From positions 1 through 64,000 of the forward strand of contig NZ_JBNGOQ010000002.1 of the NCBI RefSeq assembly GCF_050589645.1: 64,000 nt of DNA, given 5' to 3'. The stretch comes from JBNGOQ01 sp050589645 (GTDB lineage: Bacteria; Bacteroidota; Bacteroidia; Flavobacteriales; Flavobacteriaceae). Below the pieces are notes generated by a model. The model was given only the letters and a program-made list of their open reading frames with translations. It did no database searches and was not told the origin of the DNA. Below are positions 25,038 through 33,830 of this stretch, piece by piece; position 1 is the first letter of the stretch; every line of letters starts with the position of its first letter. The position numbers were made by a program, and so were the translations under genes.

Positions 25038-25900
25038 TAGGACAGCGCTACTAAAAGGATACTCACTACGGCCAGTGATATGCCTCCCCAGTTCTTTGGG
25101 CTAATTTTTTCCTTAAAGAGGACAATGCCCAACATAGTGGAGAACATGACAATGGCCACGTTGTTTATGGTAAACACCGACGCACTGCTCAACCCTTGAC
25201 CGTTCAAGGCCTTCAATAGGAATAGGATCGAAAAGTAGTTGGGAATCCCAAGCGCAATACCGCCCAGAATATTACGAAAGTTAAACTTCAGGGGCCGCCT
25301 TACCGAATTCAACAGGACAAATACCATTCCGATTCCTGCAGCGGATGCAAAAACGGTGGCCGAAAACAATGGGAACTCGTTTTTGGCAATGTGGGTCTCT
25401 TCTATATATTTGATGCTGGTATCAATAAGGCCCGAACCCAGAAAGACCAAAACGGGCAGGAGTAGCGCGCTTCGTTTCAAGGAAGGGGTCTTTTCCTTGA
25501 CCGAAGCGAAATACACGGCGGCAAGCGCAAGGATAATACCAATGATTTTTAAGGCTCCCAACTTTTCGTTGTATAGGACCAGGCCAAACAGCACAGGGAT
25601 TGCCAATGACATCTTGGCAGCGACTGAGGCCACAGAGACCCCAACTTTTTGTGATGTCACGGCCATAAGATTAAAGACGATAATAAAGAGCAATCCCAGC
25701 GCAAAGGTGCCTGCAAACCAAGATTTTTTTGGAAGCTCGGCCAAGGCCACCTCCCCTGAGTAAAAAAAGAGCCCTACTAGGCAGGCCACCACGTAATTCA
25801 CGATAATGGCATAAGAAGTTTCCACCTTGTAGAGGGCATAGAGTTTAAAGATGACAAAGATCAAACTGGAAAAAAGCACACTTAGGGCCAGGTCCAACAT
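25037..25900 (-). CDS. EamA/DMT family transporter
   Basis: A 287-residue membrane protein with ten hydrophobic segments arranged as two EamA repeats of five, the drug/metabolite transporter design. MLGIVLFKEKISPKNWGGI near the C-terminus is the usual end-of-repeat motif (E-x-x-x-x-x-x-x-G). Substrates in this family are amino acids, nucleotide sugars or other metabolites, and cannot be assigned. It lies one base after the HAD phosphatase in the ribD operon; the context offers no clear substrate, although a flavin-related one might be considered. Confidence 0.88.
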   Translation of the reverse strand: MLDLALSVLFSSLIFVIFKLYALYKVETSYAIIVNYVVACLVGLFFYSGEVALAELPKKSWFAGTFALGLLFIIVFNLMAVTSQKVGVSVASVAAKMSLAIPVLFGLVLYNEKLGALKIIGIILALAAVYFASVKEKTPSLKRSALLLPVLVFLGSGLIDTSIKYIEETHIAKNEFPLFSATVFASAAGIGMVFVLLNSVRRPLKFNFRNILGGIALGIPNYFSILFLLKALNGQGLSSASVFTINNVAIVMFSTMLGIVLFKEKISPKNWGGISLAVVSILLVALS

Positions 25901-25901
25901 A

Positions 25902-26504
25902 TTACAGTCTTGAATTTAGGGTAATGATGTCCTCAACACCAACTTTTAAATGCCACGTTTTGATCCCCAAGGCACTGGCGGCGTCCGTGTTCTCCTTAGT
26001 GTCGTCAATGAACAAGGTCTCCGAGGGTTCCAAATCATTCTCACGCAGCACATGCAAATAGCAGTCGGCATCCGGTTTTCGCAAATGTATTTCGTGGGAT
26101 AGGTAAAACTTTTCAAAACATTCCTTAAACCGTACATACCTGTCCAAACCCATGTGTTCCTTCACTGTTGCAATATGGAGCGCATTGGTATTGCTCAATA
26201 GAAAGAGCCTATGGCTCCCCAGGCCGGACAAATTTTCAATAAAGTTCAAGCGGTATTCCGGAAAACCCAAAATAATAGCGTTCCAGGCCGATATGAGTTG
26301 TGCAGTGCTGGCCATGGGAATGCTGTTTCTGGCATCCTCCACGAATTTTTCGGTAGAAATGAGTCCGCTTTCGTAGGATTGGGCAAGGGATTCTATTTGG
26401 GGAGTGATGGTTTCAAAACCCAATTTTCCCAATTCCCGTAGGGTGGCCGGTTTGTCCAAATTGATGAAGATATCCCCAAAATCAAAAATGATGTTTTTAA
26501 TCAT
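25902..26504 (-). CDS. HAD family hydrolase (YihX-like phosphatase)
   Basis: A 200-residue HAD phosphatase. Motif I is NIIFDFGDIFINLD, with the nucleophile Asp in FDFG. Motif II is FLLSNTNALH, and motifs III and IV are seen at LRKPDADCY and ETLFIDDTKENTDAA. The pattern fits sugar-phosphate or nucleotide phosphatases such as YihX. Its ATG lies eight bases inside the end of ribD, so coupling with ribD is likely. It is a candidate for the missing riboflavin-pathway phosphatase, but that is inference from context only. Confidence 0.88.
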   Translation of the reverse strand: MIKNIIFDFGDIFINLDKPATLRELGKLGFETITPQIESLAQSYESGLISTEKFVEDARNSIPMASTAQLISAWNAIILGFPEYRLNFIENLSGLGSHRLFLLSNTNALHIATVKEHMGLDRYVRFKECFEKFYLSHEIHLRKPDADCYLHVLRENDLEPSETLFIDDTKENTDAASALGIKTWHLKVGVEDIITLNSRL

Positions 26505-27585
26505 GCAGGTACCAATTTAGGATATCCGTATCAATTTTTCTCGAAGACAGCTTTTTTTCATGCGCTAGCTCAGGCGCTCTAGTTCCTTTTCCGAAATGGC
26601 TTCTGCCCGTAAAGACGCGTGCTTCGTCCCATAGGTCTTGGGCTATGAACGCGGCATGTGTTTTTGCACCACCCTCAACGATAACACTGAGTATCTGATT
26701 GCGGTGCAGTACCTCACAGAGTTGAAGTTCCCGGTCTTTGGAAAAATCGATGACCTCATAGGCAATACCCTTCTGGTATTTCCTGGAGTCGGATATTTGG
26801 GTCACTACAATCGTTTCAACACTCCCGTCGAATACCTTGTAGTCTTTCGGGATATCCAGATTTTTATCCAAGACAATACGTATGGGCGAACGCCCCTCCC
26901 ACAGGCGTACATCCAATTTGGGATTGTCCTGTAAAACGGTGCGGGTCCCTATCAAAATGGCTTGTTCCTCACTGCGCCATTGGTGCACCAACTGTCTGGA
27001 ATGAATGTTGCTGATCCAAAAGGGCCGGGGTTCTTTTGTTCGTTGTTTTTGCTCCGGTGCCAGGAAGCCATCGGCAGTCTCTGCCCATTTTAATATGATA
27101 TAAGGCCTCTTTTTTTGATGAAAGGTCAAAAAACGTTTATGATGTTGTTTACAGGCTCCTTCCAATACACCAATGGTGAGTTTACCCCCTGCTTCCTGTA
27201 ATTTTTTTGCACCCTTACCGGCTACTTTTTCATTGGGGTCCAAAGTGCCTATGACCACTCGCGGTATGCCGTGTTCTACTATGAGATCCGCACAGGGCGG
27301 TGTTTTTCCAAAATGGGAGCAAGGCTCCAAGCTTACATATAGTACGGACTGCTTCAAGAGGGACTTGTCCTGTACGGAACGGATGGCATTTACCTCTGCG
27401 TGGGAACCGCCGTAGGGACTTGTGAATCCTTCCCCGATGATCTTTCCATCCAAAACGATAACACAGCCCACCATTGGGTTGGGAAAAGTGGTACCCAAGC
27501 CATTTTTAGCCAGCTCAATACAACGCGACATATACTTTTCATCGGTATGTAGGTCACTTTTTGTAAGGTCAGACGGTGTTTGCAT
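26497..27585 (-). CDS. ribD: Bifunctional riboflavin deaminase/reductase
   Basis: A 362-residue RibD. The N-terminal deaminase domain has the zinc motif SHAEVNAI and LEPCSHFGKTPPC, and the C-terminal domain is the reductase (KRPYIILKWAETADGFL, IVEGGAKTHAAFI). It performs the second and third steps of riboflavin synthesis from GTP. I take the first ATG at 27585; an upstream TTG in frame would add seven residues without family support. It is first in an operon with a HAD phosphatase, an EamA carrier and YigZ. Confidence 0.93.
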   Translation of the reverse strand: MQTPSDLTKSDLHTDEKYMSRCIELAKNGLGTTFPNPMVGCVIVLDGKIIGEGFTSPYGGSHAEVNAIRSVQDKSLLKQSVLYVSLEPCSHFGKTPPCADLIVEHGIPRVVIGTLDPNEKVAGKGAKKLQEAGGKLTIGVLEGACKQHHKRFLTFHQKKRPYIILKWAETADGFLAPEQKQRTKEPRPFWISNIHSRQLVHQWRSEEQAILIGTRTVLQDNPKLDVRLWEGRSPIRIVLDKNLDIPKDYKVFDGSVETIVVTQISDSRKYQKGIAYEVIDFSKDRELQLCEVLHRNQILSVIVEGGAKTHAAFIAQDLWDEARVFTGRSHFGKGTRAPELAHEKKLSSRKIDTDILNWYLHD

Positions 27586-27633
27586 GGTAATTAATTCCGT
27601 TTCCAATGAATTTTATCTTAGGCGCATTTCCTG

Positions 27634-27641
27634 TATCTTCA
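27634..27641 (+). promoter_or_regulatory. Weak candidate -7 box before the GNAT-prmC operon
   Basis: TATCTTCA resembles TAnnTTCG in seven of eight positions and lies 38 nt before the ATG at 27680. Confidence 0.25.
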
Positions 27642-27679
27642 CCCCCACAAAAATAGCACAATTAAAAGGATATTTTTTG

Positions 27680-28171
27680 ATGAAAACGGATACCGTCACC
27701 ATTCGGGAAATTCGAGCTGAGGACAACGTTCAAGTTGCTAAAGTTGTCCGTCAGGTTTTAGAGGATTTGGGCGTCCCCAAGGTGGGTACGGCCTATGCAG
27801 ATACCTCCTTGGACCATATGTACGAGAGTTATGATGTGCCAAGGGCCACCTATTTTTTGGTAGAGGAGGCCGGAAAGATAATAGGATGTGCGGGCGTGGC
27901 ACCTTTGGAGAATTATGAAGGTAATGTATGCGAGCTGCAAAAAATGTATTTTTTGGAAGAGGCCCGGGGTAGGGGCATTGGTAGCAAAATGATGCAGATT
28001 TGCTTGGACCGGGCCAAGGAATTTGGCTTTGAAAGGTGCTATTTGGAAACCATGCCCTATATGAAAGCTGCCCAAAAGTTATACCTAAAAACAGGATTTG
28101 AATATATAGATGCACCCATGGGGGACACAGGTCATTATTCCTGCCCTGTTTGGATGCTAAAAGCACTATGA
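27680..28171 (+). CDS. GNAT family N-acetyltransferase
   Basis: A 163-residue acetyltransferase. The start at 27680 yields MKTDTVTIREIRAEDNVQV, the usual GNAT opening; the open frame upstream runs antisense to ribD and is not coding. The acetyl-CoA loop is EEARGRGIGSKMMQ and the C-terminal signature is AQKLYLKTGFEYID. CAGVAPLENYEGNVCELQKM before it is typical of the ElaA/PhnO-like set. It is followed four bases later by prmC, with LOG and ligA downstream. The substrate is unknown. Confidence 0.87.
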   Translation: MKTDTVTIREIRAEDNVQVAKVVRQVLEDLGVPKVGTAYADTSLDHMYESYDVPRATYFLVEEAGKIIGCAGVAPLENYEGNVCELQKMYFLEEARGRGIGSKMMQICLDRAKEFGFERCYLETMPYMKAAQKLYLKTGFEYIDAPMGDTGHYSCPVWMLKAL

Positions 28172-28175
28172 CAAA

Positions 28176-29042
28176 ATGTATCTAAAGGACATTAGATCAA
28201 TGTTCAGGAAAGACCTGAACACGCTTTATCCCACTCCCGAGATTGACGGTTTTTTTTATATGCTCATGGAGGAGTATTTAGGACTGGAGCGGTTTGTACT
28301 GGCCTTGGAACCCAAGCTGACCCTTTCCAAAGCGGAAGAACAGCTTTTTTTTGAAGCTTTGGGCCAATTGAGATTGGGAAGACCCATTCAATATATTTTG
28401 GGCAAGGCCCATTTTATGGATGCCCAATTCGCAGTAAACCAAGATGTCCTGATCCCAAGATCGGAAACCGAGGAATTGGTGGCTTGGATTCTTTCCGATT
28501 GCCGTTCCGCCCATAAGGAAGACTTTAGTATCCTGGATGTGGGTACGGGAAGCGGTTGTATTGCCATTTCCCTGGCTAGTGCCCTGCCCAAAGCGGAAGT
28601 AACAGCACTGGATGTTTCGGCCAAGGCCCTGGCAATTGCTATGGAAAATGCGCACGCCAACGGGGTGCAGATGCAGTTCGTGCAGCAAGACATCCTAAAA
28701 GAGGACTCCTTGGAAAAAAAATTCGATATTATCGTCTCCAATCCGCCCTACGTCAGGGAATTGGAAAAGTCGGGGATGCACAAAAACGTGAAGGATTTTG
28801 AGCCAGATCTGGCGCTGTTCGTATCGGATGAAAGGCCTCTAGTGTTCTATGAGCGGATCACGGATATGGCAAAGACGAATCTAAAACAGGGAGGCACCCT
28901 GTATTTTGAGGTCAATCAATATTTGGGCAAGGAAACACAAAGGCTTTTACAGGACCAAAATTTTTTGGAAATTGAGCTCCGAAAAGATTTGTCGGGCAAA
29001 GACAGGATGTTGAAAGGGAAACTCCCTTTGGACATGATATAG
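28176..29042 (+). CDS. prmC: Peptide chain release factor N(5)-glutamine methyltransferase
   Basis: A 288-residue HemK/PrmC enzyme that methylates the glutamine of the GGQ motif in release factors. It has a helical N-terminal domain (residues 1-85), the cofactor loop ILDVGTGSGCIAIS and the catalytic IVSNPPYVREL. DVLIPRSETEELV (usually PRPET) links the domains. A second ATG eight codons in (28200) is an alternative start. It is part of the GNAT-prmC-LOG-ligA run. Confidence 0.93.
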   Translation: MYLKDIRSMFRKDLNTLYPTPEIDGFFYMLMEEYLGLERFVLALEPKLTLSKAEEQLFFEALGQLRLGRPIQYILGKAHFMDAQFAVNQDVLIPRSETEELVAWILSDCRSAHKEDFSILDVGTGSGCIAISLASALPKAEVTALDVSAKALAIAMENAHANGVQMQFVQQDILKEDSLEKKFDIIVSNPPYVRELEKSGMHKNVKDFEPDLALFVSDERPLVFYERITDMAKTNLKQGGTLYFEVNQYLGKETQRLLQDQNFLEIELRKDLSGKDRMLKGKLPLDMI

Positions 29043-29057
29043 GAAAAAGCGTATTGG

Positions 29058-29639
29058 ATGAACAGCATAGTGGTTTTCTGTGGAAGTAGCGAGGGCGATG
29101 ATCCTTCCTTTGCGGATGATGCATACGGTTTGGGAAAACTGTTGGCCCAGCAGCGACTTACCCTGGTCTACGGCGCTGCCCGAATTGGCATTATGGGAAG
29201 ACTGGCCCAAGGGGCGCTTGACCATCAGGGAACCGTAATTGGTGTTATCCCCGATTTTCTAAAAATCAAGGAAGTGTTTCACACGGGCCTTTCCCGTCTG
29301 ATAGTCACCAAAAACATGCACCAACGCAAGTTAAAAATGCACGAACTGTCCGAGGGGATCATTATGCTTCCTGGAGGCTACGGCACCTTGGAAGAATTCT
29401 TTGAAATGATAACCTGGGCGCAACTGGGGCTGCACGACAAGCCTATTGGAATCCTGAATACCAAAGGATTTTACGATAATTTAATAGCCATGTTACGGAC
29501 CATGGTAGATCGAGGATTCGTAAAACAGGAAAATTACGATATGTTGTTGGTGGATAATCAGATGGACGGACTCCTGGCCCAGATGCGCAATTATGTCCCC
29601 CAACAGCTGCCCAAATGGATTAAAAAAGATCAGCTATAA
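29058..29639 (+). CDS. LOG family (TIGR00730) Rossmann-fold protein
   Basis: A 193-residue protein of the LONELY GUY family. The diagnostic motif LPGGYGTLEEFFE (PGGxGTxxE) is present near residue 104, with the partner MHQRKLKM before it and VFCGSSEGDD at the N-terminus. LOG enzymes hydrolyse nucleoside 5'-monophosphates (in plants, cytokinin nucleotides) to base and ribose phosphate. A bacterial house-cleaning role on nucleotides is likely. Its last stop base is the first base of the ligA ATG. Confidence 0.9.
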   Translation: MNSIVVFCGSSEGDDPSFADDAYGLGKLLAQQRLTLVYGAARIGIMGRLAQGALDHQGTVIGVIPDFLKIKEVFHTGLSRLIVTKNMHQRKLKMHELSEGIIMLPGGYGTLEEFFEMITWAQLGLHDKPIGILNTKGFYDNLIAMLRTMVDRGFVKQENYDMLLVDNQMDGLLAQMRNYVPQQLPKWIKKDQL

Positions 29640-31636
29640 TGGATACAAAAACACAAATTGAGACCTTAAGACAAGAGCTACGTGAGCATAACCACAATTA
29701 CTATGTGTTGGACAGGCCTGTGATATCGGATTATGAGTTTGATATGAAACTTAAGGAGCTCCAAGCCTTGGAAGAAAAGTATCCGGAGTTCCATGACCCC
29801 AACTCTCCCACCATCCGCGTAGGCGGGGCTATTACCAAGAATTTTGAGACAGTGGTCCATGAACATCGGATGTATTCCTTGGACAACTCCTATTCCAAGG
29901 ACGACCTCGCAGATTGGGAAAAACGGATACAACGTATATTGGGCGATGTGCCCTTGGAATTTACTTGCGAACTAAAATATGATGGTGCCTCCATTAGCCT
30001 TAGCTATCTGGATGGGAAGTTGGATCGGGCAGTTACCCGTGGCGATGGTTTTCAAGGTGATAAGGTGACTACCAACATCAAGACCATTAAATCGATCCCC
30101 CTGCAGCTCAGGGGGAATTATCCCTCCAAATTTGATATCCGGGGAGAGATTATTTTGCCGCTGGAAGGGTTTGCCCAAATGAATGCACAGCGGGTGGCAG
30201 ATGGGGAAGACCCTTATATGAACCCTAGGAACACTGCTTCGGGAAGTCTAAAACTGCAGGACAGCGCACTAGTGGCAGAACGTCCTTTGGATTGTCTTTT
30301 ATACGGTATTGTGGGTAAGGACCTAGGGATCAGCTCCCAATATCAAATGTTGGAAAAAGCCAGGGAGTGGGGATTTAAAGTGCCCACTATCGCCAAATTA
30401 TGCCAAAGTACGGAGGAAGTCATGGAATTTGTGGACCACTGGGATAGGCATCGGCATGAACTTCCCTATGAAACGGATGGCGTGGTCATTAAGGTGAACA
30501 GCCTTAGGTACCAGGACGAGTTGGGTTATACCGCGAAATCGCCCCGATGGGCCCTGGCCTATAAGTTTAAGGCAGAACAAGCGGTTACCGTTCTGAATAA
30601 AATTACCTACCAAGTAGGGCGTACAGGGGCCATTACCCCTGTAGCCAATTTGGAACCCGTCCTGTTAGCTGGGACTACGGTAAAACGAGCGTCCCTACAT
30701 AATGCAGATCAGATAGCAAAATTGGATATTCGCGAAGGCGATACGGTATATGTGGAAAAGGGTGGGGAAATCATTCCCAAGATTATGGGGGTTAACCTGG
30801 CCAAACGTCCCAAGGATTCCACCCCTACCGTATACATAACACATTGTCCTGAATGCGATACCCCGCTACTGCGTACCGAGGGAGATGCAAAACACTACTG
30901 TACCAATTACTATGGTTGCCCTACCCAAATAACGGGAAGGATCCAACATTATATTTCCCGTAAGGCCATGGATATTGAAGGTATGGGGAGCGAAACTGTG
31001 GAACTGCTTTTTAAGGAAGGTCTGATAGAAAATTACGCGGACCTCTATACACTTACCAAAGAGCAGGTTATGCCCTTGGAGCGTATGGCGGAGAAGTCGG
31101 CCGAAAATTTGGTGAACGGAGTGGCCAAGTCGGTCGAAATACCATTTGAACGCGTACTCTTTGCGCTTGGTATCCGATTTGTAGGGGAAACTGTGGCCAA
31201 AAAACTGGCCAGGGCCTATAAAAATATCGATGCCCTGATGGCCGCTTCCGAAGAGGAGTTGACCGCGGTTGACGAAATAGGGGAGCGGATCGCTAAAAGT
31301 GTGGTGGAGTTTTTTCAGGATGAGAGAAACCTGTTGATCGTAGAGCGGTTAAAAGGGTATGGCGTGCAATTTGAACTCTCCGCAGATAAGTTATTGAACC
31401 AGACAGAATTGCTCAAAGGGCAGACTTTTGTAGTGTCGGGGGTGTTTGCACAACTAAGCAGAAACGAACTAAAGAAGATGATCGAGGACAACGGGGGTAA
31501 AGTAGGTTCATCTGTTTCTTCCAAGACCAATTATCTGGTGGCAGGTGATAATATGGGCCCCAGTAAGCGCTCCAAAGCAGAGAATTTGGGCGTGCCCATA
31601 ATTTCAGAAGCTGATTTTTTAAATATGGTACCTTAA
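29639..31636 (+). CDS. ligA: NAD-dependent DNA ligase
   Basis: A 665-residue DNA ligase that joins Okazaki fragments and closes repair nicks. The nucleotidyltransferase lysine is in ELKYDGASIS, followed by the OB-fold (YQVGRTGAITPVANL). The zinc finger has cysteines in CPECDTPL and CTNYYGCP, then helix-hairpin-helix repeats, and the protein ends with a BRCT domain (from about residue 590). Length and order are standard. Its ATG shares one base with the LOG stop, so the two are coupled. Confidence 0.97.
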   Translation: MDTKTQIETLRQELREHNHNYYVLDRPVISDYEFDMKLKELQALEEKYPEFHDPNSPTIRVGGAITKNFETVVHEHRMYSLDNSYSKDDLADWEKRIQRILGDVPLEFTCELKYDGASISLSYLDGKLDRAVTRGDGFQGDKVTTNIKTIKSIPLQLRGNYPSKFDIRGEIILPLEGFAQMNAQRVADGEDPYMNPRNTASGSLKLQDSALVAERPLDCLLYGIVGKDLGISSQYQMLEKAREWGFKVPTIAKLCQSTEEVMEFVDHWDRHRHELPYETDGVVIKVNSLRYQDELGYTAKSPRWALAYKFKAEQAVTVLNKITYQVGRTGAITPVANLEPVLLAGTTVKRASLHNADQIAKLDIREGDTVYVEKGGEIIPKIMGVNLAKRPKDSTPTVYITHCPECDTPLLRTEGDAKHYCTNYYGCPTQITGRIQHYISRKAMDIEGMGSETVELLFKEGLIENYADLYTLTKEQVMPLERMAEKSAENLVNGVAKSVEIPFERVLFALGIRFVGETVAKKLARAYKNIDALMAASEEELTAVDEIGERIAKSVVEFFQDERNLLIVERLKGYGVQFELSADKLLNQTELLKGQTFVVSGVFAQLSRNELKKMIEDNGGKVGSSVSSKTNYLVAGDNMGPSKRSKAENLGVPIISEADFLNMVP

Positions 31637-31660
31637 AGGACAAGGCAAAACCAACCAGTT

Positions 31661-31963
31661 ATGAGCTACCCCAAAACCTATGAGGCCTTTTTGGAAACCC
31701 TAAAAGATGCCTGTCCGCCCAATCACTGGTCCGAGGCGCTACAGTCTTTGTGGTATGATGCCAAGGGGAACTGGGAAGCTTCGCACAACATCGCACAGGA
31801 TATCCCCAATACCACGGGCCATTGGATTCATGCCTATTTGCATAGAAAAGAGGGAGACGCGTGGAACGCCGGTTATTGGTACAGGCGGGCCGATAGACCC
31901 TTTCCCAAGATGGATTTGGAGGAAGAGCATCGGGCTATTGTACGGTGGTTGCTGGAAAATTAA
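31661..31963 (+). CDS. Small conserved hypothetical protein
   Basis: A 100-residue soluble acidic protein rich in Trp, His and Tyr (NHWSEALQSLWYDAKGNWEA, HWIHAYLHRKEGD, AGYWYRRA). The repeated aromatic-charged pattern suggests a helical fold with an exposed aromatic surface. Similar short proteins occur in other Bacteroidota but I know of no tested role. It follows ligA by 24 nt on the same strand. A hairpin at 31964-31993 follows it. Confidence 0.72.
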   Translation: MSYPKTYEAFLETLKDACPPNHWSEALQSLWYDAKGNWEASHNIAQDIPNTTGHWIHAYLHRKEGDAWNAGYWYRRADRPFPKMDLEEEHRAIVRWLLEN

Positions 31964-31993
31964 ATCATACAGGGACTTTTTTCCCTCTATGAT
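31964..31993 (+). terminator. Hairpin after the small hypothetical gene
   Basis: ATCATA-C-AGGGA pairs with TCCCT-C-TATGAT around a T-rich loop. No T-run follows, so it is a weak or factor-dependent terminator. The gap 31994-32092 before the next gene holds nothing recognisable. Confidence 0.4.
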
Positions 31994-32092
31994 AGGCGAT
32001 GGTCGTGTTAAACAACCAATGGAAGAACTCCGGATCGGAGGGTTCCTTTCGGGTAACGGTGAAGGGATACATGCATGTTGCAGGCCAAACGA

Positions 32093-32998
32093 CTATACGG
32101 TGATAGAAACCCCATTGGCCTCTACTTTTTTCTCGCTATCGAAGTGAAAATCGATACGTCCCAGGTTGATACCATAGCACCCCACTTGATTTATGAGTAC
32201 ACGACCGCCCTTTCGATTTTCGCGAATGGTGGGTTTATCCAGGAAGGTATGTGTATGGCCTCCAATGATCAGGTCAATATTTTCTGACCGTGCGGCCAAT
32301 TTTAGGTCGTCGGGTTTATCGCGATTGTAGGCGTATCCTAAATGGGAAAGACAAATGACCAGGTCGCACTGCTCTTCTTCCTTCAGGATCCGGCCCATAT
32401 CCTGGGCTATTTCATAAGGGTCAAGGTATTGGGTCTCCTGGTACAGTTTTTTGGTGACCAGCCCGGCGAGTTCGATGCCTAATCCAAACACCCCAATTTT
32501 GATGGAGTCCATCGTATACGTGGTATAGGGTTTAACATGACCGTCCATCAGGGTATTGCTGAAATCATAGTTTGCAGACAAGAGCTTAAACTTGGCATGG
32601 GGCAATTGGGCATAGAGACCGTCAATGCCGTTATCAAAATCGTGGTTTCCGATCGTGGCCGCATCGTATTTGAGCATGCTCATCAGTTTAAACTCCAATT
32701 CACCCCCGTAAAAATTAAAATAAGGTGTGCCCTGAAAAATATCTCCGGCATCCAAGAGCAAGGTATTGGGGTTTTCCTTCCGAATACGTTCAACAAGGGT
32801 AGCCCGTCTTGCCAGACCACCCAGATTGGGCCATTGGGAATGATCTCCGGCAAAGGCATCTATATGGCTGTGAACGTCATTGGTGTGTAAGACCGTAATA
32901 TGCTTTTTGCCTCCCGAGCAAGAGTTCAGGGAGAGTCCTCCCAAACCTACAAAGGTAGAACCTGCAACGGTATTGGATATAAATTTTCTTCTGTCCAT
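32093..32998 (-). CDS. Metallophosphatase half of a split 5'-nucleotidase (UshA N-domain)
   Basis: A 301-residue protein with the dimetal phosphoesterase signature: HTNDVHSHI, LLLDAGDIFQGT, TIGNHDFDNG, CLSHLGYAY and GGHTHTF. The N-terminus MDRRKFISNTVAGS followed later by LNSC looks like a Tat signal (RRKFI) with a lipobox. It covers only the N-terminal catalytic domain of UshA-type 5'-nucleotidases. The C-terminal substrate domain is encoded one base upstream as a separate lipoprotein gene. The two halves probably work together in hydrolysing extracellular nucleotides. Confidence 0.88.
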   Translation of the reverse strand: MDRRKFISNTVAGSTFVGLGGLSLNSCSGGKKHITVLHTNDVHSHIDAFAGDHSQWPNLGGLARRATLVERIRKENPNTLLLDAGDIFQGTPYFNFYGGELEFKLMSMLKYDAATIGNHDFDNGIDGLYAQLPHAKFKLLSANYDFSNTLMDGHVKPYTTYTMDSIKIGVFGLGIELAGLVTKKLYQETQYLDPYEIAQDMGRILKEEEQCDLVICLSHLGYAYNRDKPDDLKLAARSENIDLIIGGHTHTFLDKPTIRENRKGGRVLINQVGCYGINLGRIDFHFDSEKKVEANGVSITV

Positions 32999-32999
32999 G

Positions 33000-33752
33000 T
33001 CAGTTGAGTTGCATAAATCTATTATCTACAACGGGGGACAGGGTGTCCACCTTTTTAAAATAATCAATGATGGCGTTCCTGACCTTGTAATCGATTTCCG
33101 TTACGTGCAGTCCATGGGTAAAAAAGCCCATATCGTCCCCGCCATTGACCAAATAGTTAGAGGTGGCGATGAAATAGGACCGGGTTTCATTAAAGGGCTT
33201 TCCACCGATATTAACGGATTGTAGCTCCCCGTTTTTATCCAATACAATCTGTATACCCGCTATAGGTTGTGGACGCCTTGCCTCGATTAGGAAAGACACG
33301 AGTTCCCGGACCGATTTTCCTGTCAATTCCACTATGGCGATGGTGTTTTCAAAAGGCATAATCTCATAGGCGGTGCGGGCAGATACCGGGCCCTTGGAGA
33401 TAACCGAACGGATACCGCCATGATTCAGGACCACAAAATCGATATCTTTTTTTGTCCGGGCCTTAAAAACAGGATTTGCCATTTCCAGGATAATATCGGC
33501 CATAAGATTTCCCGCGGTCGTGTTGTATTTCCCGTCGTCCTTGGTAATGTTCTTGGCCGCATAGGCAAGGCTACTGTCCAGCACCTGATCAATACGTTCG
33601 CGGTAAGGGGCTACAAAATCATCTATGGTATTTACGGGAGCAAGGGCGCTAGTTATGGGGAGTTGTTTGCCCTCCACTTCCGAAAGGGCCGATTTTTCCT
33701 CCCCACAGGAAAGAAAAACCAGAATTGTTATAAATACAACAAAATGTTTCAT
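33000..33752 (-). CDS. 5'-nucleotidase C-terminal domain lipoprotein
   Basis: A 250-residue lipoprotein (MKHFVVFITILVFLSC signal and lipobox) with the UshA C-terminal domain: VLNHGGIRSVI carries the NxGGIR nucleotide-binding loop, TGKSVRELVSFLIEA follows it, and ATSNYLVNGGDDM is the NGGDG-type loop that holds the base. I start it at 33752; an in-frame ATG four codons upstream adds MILN. The metallophosphatase half begins one base after its stop, so the pair is one transcript, with the domains in the opposite order from UshA. Confidence 0.87.
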   Translation of the reverse strand: MKHFVVFITILVFLSCGEEKSALSEVEGKQLPITSALAPVNTIDDFVAPYRERIDQVLDSSLAYAAKNITKDDGKYNTTAGNLMADIILEMANPVFKARTKKDIDFVVLNHGGIRSVISKGPVSARTAYEIMPFENTIAIVELTGKSVRELVSFLIEARRPQPIAGIQIVLDKNGELQSVNIGGKPFNETRSYFIATSNYLVNGGDDMGFFTHGLHVTEIDYKVRNAIIDYFKKVDTLSPVVDNRFMQLN

Positions 33753-33773
33753 ATTTAAAATCATAAACCTTTT

Positions 33774-33813
33774 TATCTTCGCATTAGAATTGCATGGATA
33801 TTAATTACATTTG
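33774..33813 (+). promoter_or_regulatory. Promoter region of the DUF6913-dapA operon
   Basis: Two boxes lie before the start at 33831. TACATTTG at 33806-33813 is an exact TAnnTTTG match ending 17 nt before the ATG, with TTA 19 nt upstream as a weak -33. TATCTTCG at 33774-33781 is a TAnnTTCG match and could be a second start. Confidence 0.5.
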
Positions 33814-33830
33814 TAGAAATGTAAAAATAC

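Noticed and set aside
31994..32147. Open frame continuing past the ligA-linked small gene
   Set aside because: It lies in another frame across the hairpin and into the minus-strand nucleotidase; no family resemblance.
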